Source: Commensalibacter melissae
Lineage (GTDB): Bacteria; Pseudomonadota; Alphaproteobacteria; Acetobacterales; Acetobacteraceae
DNA length: 64,000 nt
Reading direction: 5' to 3'
Assembly (NCBI RefSeq): GCF_003691365.1
Contig: NZ_CP033087.1
Location: 1,949,175 to 2,013,174 of the forward strand
How positions within the stretch are numbered: position 1 is the stretch's first letter; each line of letters opens with the position of its first letter. The position numbers were made by a program, and so were the translations under genes. This document shows, piece after piece, positions 59,999 through 64,000 of this stretch. The notes below the pieces were generated by a model that saw only the letters and a list, made by a program, of their open reading frames with translations, had not been told where the DNA came from and did no database searches.

Positions 59999-60924
59999 TG
60001 AAAAATATTTCCCATTAATAAAGCCAGGGCGATCAATATACCGGCATCACGATTGGATTTGAACAATATTAGGCAACAGGTTGGGTTGCATAAGTCAAAG
60101 TTTTTAAGCTGCCATATAAAATGGCTCAAGGGTAAGAGAAGGGCACAGAAAGAAACCCAGCTATTCTGATTTAAAATCATGGCAATCAATAACATTATGA
60201 TACAAAAGCCATAATTTGTACCCACGAAAATCTTTCCTGCCTCCCCGGCCCATCGGGCGGTTGATTTGACACCAATTCGTTGATCATCTTCTATATCTTG
60301 ATATCCGTAAATAGTATCAAAACCGATTTGCCAAAAAATAGTTGCGGCATATAATGCAAATTGGGACCAGGATAAACAGCCTGTAGCGGCAGTATATCCA
60401 AGGGGGGCACCAAATCCAAATGTAAATCCCAGAACAAGTTGTGGCCAGGCAAAAATTCTTTTTGCACCAGGATAGAGAGCAACAAGAATTAGGGAGGAAG
60501 CGCCCAAAAGCCATGAAAGCGGATTTAGCTGTAATAGAATGAGAAAACCAAGAGCCAAGAGAACAAGTAAAAAACAAACTGCTTTTTTTAGGGAAATTGT
60601 ATTATTTGCAAGGGGCCTTTGTTGTGTTCTGGCAACCTGACGGTCAAAATCACGATCCCATATATCATTTACAACACAACCGGCGCTGCGCATGATGATA
60701 CTGCCCAGCGCAAAAAGAAATATGAGTTTTAAGCGTATTGCCCAATTGATTTGATGGGGTAATAGGATTCCCCATAACCCCGGAATAAAGAGAAGCCAGT
60801 TTCCAATCGGGCGATCCAGTCTGGATAAGATGGCATAAGGTTTTAAGGAAGACGGTAAAAAATTAATCCAACTTGATAAATTGATATCAGAATATGATGA
60901 TTTTTGATTCACAGTTAATTCCAA
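59995..60924 (-). CDS. ubiA: 4-hydroxybenzoate octaprenyltransferase
   Basis: A membrane prenyltransferase of ubiquinone synthesis, 309 residues with about nine helices. The first Asp-rich motif is NDIWDRDFDRQVART, and the second is in YGYQDIEDDQRIGVKS. RLDRPIGNWLLFIPGLWG at the N-terminus is typical. It is first in the ubiA-methyltransferase pair. Ubiquinone is the acceptor for the ETF-QO encoded at 16086-17732. Confidence 0.95.
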   Translation of the reverse strand: MELTVNQKSSYSDINLSSWINFLPSSLKPYAILSRLDRPIGNWLLFIPGLWGILLPHQINWAIRLKLIFLFALGSIIMRSAGCVVNDIWDRDFDRQVARTQQRPLANNTISLKKAVCFLLVLLALGFLILLQLNPLSWLLGASSLILVALYPGAKRIFAWPQLVLGFTFGFGAPLGYTAATGCLSWSQFALYAATIFWQIGFDTIYGYQDIEDDQRIGVKSTARWAGEAGKIFVGTNYGFCIIMLLIAMILNQNSWVSFCALLLPLSHFIWQLKNFDLCNPTCCLILFKSNRDAGILIALALLMGNIFQ

Positions 60925-61045
60925 AAGGTAAATTTGTGCCTGAATATCGAGGATGGTGTAAAAGCTTTATGGATTTTATAGTATAAAACTGTTTTTTTAC
61001 TAGAAAAAGATTGTTTGAATATTTTGTTACAGAACGGTGGAATGA

Positions 61046-61780
61046 ATGTCTTTTGTACCGCGTATCTATATTGATTTAGATCAATCTATAACATTGGTTG
61101 CAAATGAACCTTGTTATTTATCCGCTACGATTGCTCATTATCTAGGAAATGTTTTACGGTTGAAAAAAGGTGGCAGGGTTATTTTGTTTAATAACCGAGA
61201 TGGAGAGTGGATTGGTGAAATAGAGCATATATCCAAAAACAAAGGGGTTGTTCATCTGTTGGAGCAGGTAAGGTTACCCATTCTTGCTCATGGACCAACC
61301 TTGCTTTTTGCACCCTTGAAACGAGATGCAACAGATTTGGCTGTTCGTATGGCGACTGAATTGGGGGTCAGAATTATTCAGCCTGTTCAGACATTGCGAA
61401 CAAACAGTCAAAGAATTAAAGATGAAAGGTTACTGGCTATCGCCAAAGAGGCTGCAGAACAAAGTAACCGTTTGACCATTCCCGAAATAAGGTCACTTTG
61501 TTCCCTATTCGAAATTTGTGATGTTTGGCCACATGACAAGCCTTTGCTGATAGCGCTAGAGCGTGGAAATGAAAGAAAGATTGATGCAACTTTTCAACCA
61601 TTATATAATGGAAACGAAGGGCTCCTTATTGGTCCCGAAGGAGGGTTTGATGAATGTGAAATCGAAAAATTACTTTCCTATAAATTTATACTTCCAATAT
61701 CCTTGGGAAATCTTGTTTTAAAAGCGGAAACAGCTATTGCTGCAGGACTTGCAAAATTATTTCCTTATGTAAAAGCTTAA
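61046..61780 (+). CDS. rsmE: 16S rRNA (uracil-1498-N3)-methyltransferase
   Basis: A SPOUT-fold methyltransferase of 244 residues. It has an N-terminal PUA-like domain (HYLGNVLRLKKGGRVILFN), then the knotted domain with KRDATDLAVRMATELGV, EAAEQSNRLTIPEI, and IGPEGGFDECEIEKL ending ISLGNLVLKAETA, which carries the SAM-binding knot. It precedes gshA by 53 bases, a pairing I recall from acetic acid bacteria and related groups. Confidence 0.95.
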   Translation: MSFVPRIYIDLDQSITLVANEPCYLSATIAHYLGNVLRLKKGGRVILFNNRDGEWIGEIEHISKNKGVVHLLEQVRLPILAHGPTLLFAPLKRDATDLAVRMATELGVRIIQPVQTLRTNSQRIKDERLLAIAKEAAEQSNRLTIPEIRSLCSLFEICDVWPHDKPLLIALERGNERKIDATFQPLYNGNEGLLIGPEGGFDECEIEKLLSYKFILPISLGNLVLKAETAIAAGLAKLFPYVKA

Positions 61781-61833
61781 TATAGTATAATAATTACTTC
61801 TTTTTTAAAAATGTAAATGTAGATAGATTGTAT

Positions 61834-63219
61834 ATGTCCAGTTTAATTGATCATGATCAGACTTTAGTAACTTCCGTAAAACAATTGGCTGATTATTTGG
61901 CCGGTGGATGTAAACCTGTTCAAAATTGGCGTATCGGTACTGAGCATGAAAAATTTGGATTCATTAATTCTCAGAATGATCGTGATTATTTATTCCCTCC
62001 CGCTTATAAACCGGATGGAATAGAGGATGTTTTAAAAAATATTCAAGATCAGCATGAAAGCTGGCAGCCGCTTTACGATATGAATAACCTTATCGGATTT
62101 AATGGTGACAGGGGTGCGATTTCCCTTGAACCGGCTGGACAATTTGAGCTATCTGGGGCGCCTGTTGAAACTTTGCATGAAACGCGCCGGGAAATGGATT
62201 TGCATTTTCAGGATATGCATCGTGCTGCTGACTCTTTGGCATTGGGATTTTCTCCTTTGGGATTTCATCCGTTTGCACGACGTGACCAAATGCCCTGGAT
62301 GCCCAAAAAGCGATATGAAATTATGAAAGCCTATATGCCAAAGGTTGGAAAACTTGGCCTGGATATGATGACAAGAACTTGTACAGTTCAGGTCAACCTG
62401 GATTTTTCTTCAGAAAAAGACATGGCACGTAAAATGCGTGTATCTTTGGCTTTACAGCCCATATTTACCGCTCTATTTGCAAATTCACCCTTTTATGAAG
62501 GAAAACCGAGTGGGTTGCAGTCAATGCGTGCATATATCTGGACAGATACGGATAATCAGCGTGCAGGTATGCCCGATGTTTTTTTTGACGATCATTTTGG
62601 TTTCGAACACTATATCGAGTGGCTGTTGGATGTGCCGATGTATTTTGTCATTCGTCATGGTAAGATGATTGATGTTTCCGGGGCATCTTTTCGGGCATGG
62701 ATACAGGGTAGAACACCTGCGGGTTTGGAGCATGAGAAACTGACCATGGGAGATTTTAAAAACCATATAACAGTCGCTTTTCCCGATGTCCGTTTGAAAC
62801 AATATCTTGAAATGCGGGGTGCGGATGCAGGATCAAGGGAAATGATGATTGCAATGTCGGCTTTCTGGACGGGATTATTGTATGATTCTTCAACGTTGCT
62901 GGCTGTGGAAAAGCTGGTCAGGGAACAGGAATGGTCTGTCTATAAAGCTTTAAGAAATAAAGTGATCGGACAGGGATTGTCAGCATCAATCGGTAGAGAA
63001 AACCTTAGGGAATTTATGAGGCGTCTTCTTCAGTTGGCTCAACAAGGATTGAAAAATCGCAATTTTAAGGATGAGAATGGTGATGATGAAACCAAGTATC
63101 TGATTCCCCTATTTGAAATTGCTGAGGGAGGTCCAACCCAGTCTGAATATTGGTTACACCGTTATGAAACGGTTTGGAGGGGAGATGTAAGGCGAATTAT
63201 GAAAGAGTCTATGATTTAG
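61834..63219 (+). CDS. gshA: Glutamate-cysteine ligase, class II (plant/alphaproteobacterial type)
   Basis: The first and rate-limiting step of glutathione synthesis. The 461-residue protein begins MSSLIDHD; an in-frame TTG two codons upstream is less likely. Conserved segments are RIGTEHEKFGF near residue 40, GDRGAISLEPAGQFELSGAP for nucleotide and glutamate binding, and TCTVQVNLDF. This is the class found in plants and alphaproteobacteria, not the E. coli type. Confidence 0.95.
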   Translation: MSSLIDHDQTLVTSVKQLADYLAGGCKPVQNWRIGTEHEKFGFINSQNDRDYLFPPAYKPDGIEDVLKNIQDQHESWQPLYDMNNLIGFNGDRGAISLEPAGQFELSGAPVETLHETRREMDLHFQDMHRAADSLALGFSPLGFHPFARRDQMPWMPKKRYEIMKAYMPKVGKLGLDMMTRTCTVQVNLDFSSEKDMARKMRVSLALQPIFTALFANSPFYEGKPSGLQSMRAYIWTDTDNQRAGMPDVFFDDHFGFEHYIEWLLDVPMYFVIRHGKMIDVSGASFRAWIQGRTPAGLEHEKLTMGDFKNHITVAFPDVRLKQYLEMRGADAGSREMMIAMSAFWTGLLYDSSTLLAVEKLVREQEWSVYKALRNKVIGQGLSASIGRENLREFMRRLLQLAQQGLKNRNFKDENGDDETKYLIPLFEIAEGGPTQSEYWLHRYETVWRGDVRRIMKESMI

Positions 63220-63309
63220 GGAGGATAAAAAATTAATTTTATTGTTCTTTGAGTCATTAAGGTTGAATATTGTAAATTAATAAATTGATTTTATAAAAGG
63301 AATTTAGTC

Positions 63310-64000
63310 ATGTCGATTCAAAATTTTGAATTTTATAATCCAACACGTATCGTTTTCGGACAAAATACAATTGAAAAATTGAACAGCTTAATTCCTAAAA
63401 ATGCAAAAGTACTAATTACTATAGGAGGGGGCAGTGTTCGCAAAAATGGAACCCTTGCTGAGGTACAAAAGGCATTGGGTGGTCGTCATGTCGAGATTTT
63501 TGAAGGAATAGAAGCCAATCCTATTTTTGAAACTCTCATGAAAGCTGTTGAGAAAATTCGTCAGGAAAATTTTGATTTTATATTGGGCGTTGGCGGAGGA
63601 TCTGTCATGGACGGGACCAAATTTATCGCCGGGGCAGTACATTGCAAGGATGATCCTTGGAAATTGGTACTTGATGGTGGAAAAGATATTCAGCAGATTG
63701 TTCCTTTCGGATTTGTTTTGACCTTACCGGCAACAGGTTCGGAAATGAACAGTAATGCTGTTATCTCACGGAAGACAACAGAAGATAAATTGCCGATTAA
63801 AAACGAGCTTTTATATCCTGTATTTTCTATTCTGGATCCAACGAAAACATTCAGTTTACCGAAAAAGCAAGTTGCAAACGGAATTATTGATGCTTTTGTC
63901 CATACTACAGAACAATATTTGACTTATCCAGTTAATGGATCCATTCAAGATCGTTTTGCTGAAGGGATTTTGTTAACTTTAATTGAAGAGGGTCCAAAGA
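63310..64000 (+). CDS. Iron-containing alcohol dehydrogenase (YqhD/BDH type), 3' truncated by window edge
   Basis: The first 230 codons of a group III alcohol dehydrogenase. The N-terminus FEFYNPTRIVFGQNTIEKL is typical of YqhD/butanol dehydrogenases. The cofactor motif GVGGGSVMDGTKFIAGA and PATGSEMNSNAVIS are intact, and metal ligands Asp and His occur in GIIDAFVHTTEQYL. The enzyme probably reduces short-chain aldehydes with NAD(P)H. The C-terminal metal ligands lie beyond the window. It is 90 bases after gshA with its own start and leader. Confidence 0.9.
   Translation, partial: MSIQNFEFYNPTRIVFGQNTIEKLNSLIPKNAKVLITIGGGSVRKNGTLAEVQKALGGRHVEIFEGIEANPIFETLMKAVEKIRQENFDFILGVGGGSVMDGTKFIAGAVHCKDDPWKLVLDGGKDIQQIVPFGFVLTLPATGSEMNSNAVISRKTTEDKLPIKNELLYPVFSILDPTKTFSLPKKQVANGIIDAFVHTTEQYLTYPVNGSIQDRFAEGILLTLIEEGPK

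Overview
The window reads as chromosomal DNA of a low-GC alphaproteobacterium. The best fit is an insect-associated member of the Acetobacteraceae (Commensalibacter-like). This is inferred from gene families and base composition, not from a marker gene. Pointers are a ChvG/ChvI two-component pair, a class II (plant-type) glutamate-cysteine ligase, HemJ as the protoporphyrinogen oxidase, RapZ, an ETF/ETF-QO set with an ETF-beta lysine methyltransferase, and roughly 35-40% GC by eye.

Left part (1-41.4 kb), mostly minus-strand genes: a truncated POT peptide transporter; a MATE exporter; an SDR; gmk-hldE-AGE epimerase-dnaB; a secreted protein; purH; rapZ; a znuA-znuC-znuB metal ABC transporter preceded by an unannotated 43-residue membrane peptide; etfB-etfA and ETF-QO; a 2OG oxygenase; hemN; an OmpW porin; chvI-chvG; grpE, dnaK, dnaJ, dapB, metK, trmB; DedA; an S9 peptidase; pirin; a DUF333 lipoprotein; a complete N-acetylglucosamine operon (nagK-nagB-transporter-nagA); a glycosyltransferase; and a D-arabinitol-dehydrogenase-like enzyme.

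Middle (41.6-50.4 kb): a single-polypeptide Type ISP restriction-modification enzyme of 1659 residues with higher GC than its surroundings; tRNA-Ala(GGC); an AhpD-like protein; then a 468-bp intergenic region carrying ten GTAC tetramers within 216 bp next to hemE-HAD-hemJ. hemE flanks the chromosomal origin in Caulobacter and Rickettsia. Gene orientation and strand composition (C-rich + strand to the left, G-rich to the right) appear to switch here, so I propose this as oriC.

Right part (50.4-64 kb): a secreted protein; two tandem SemiSWEET genes, the second lacking the signature proline; a polyol (RbtT/DalT-type) transporter; a 3.6-kb run of four consecutive broken genes (SDR, SDR, quinone oxidoreductase, LysR); queE-queC-queD for preQ0 synthesis; an ETF-beta-type lysine methyltransferase with ubiA; rsmE; gshA; and a truncated iron-type alcohol dehydrogenase.

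Functionally the window combines information processing and protein folding, heme, queuosine, quinone and glutathione synthesis, and uptake or use of amino sugars and polyols, which would suit a gut symbiont. No insertion sequence, prophage or CRISPR array was seen.
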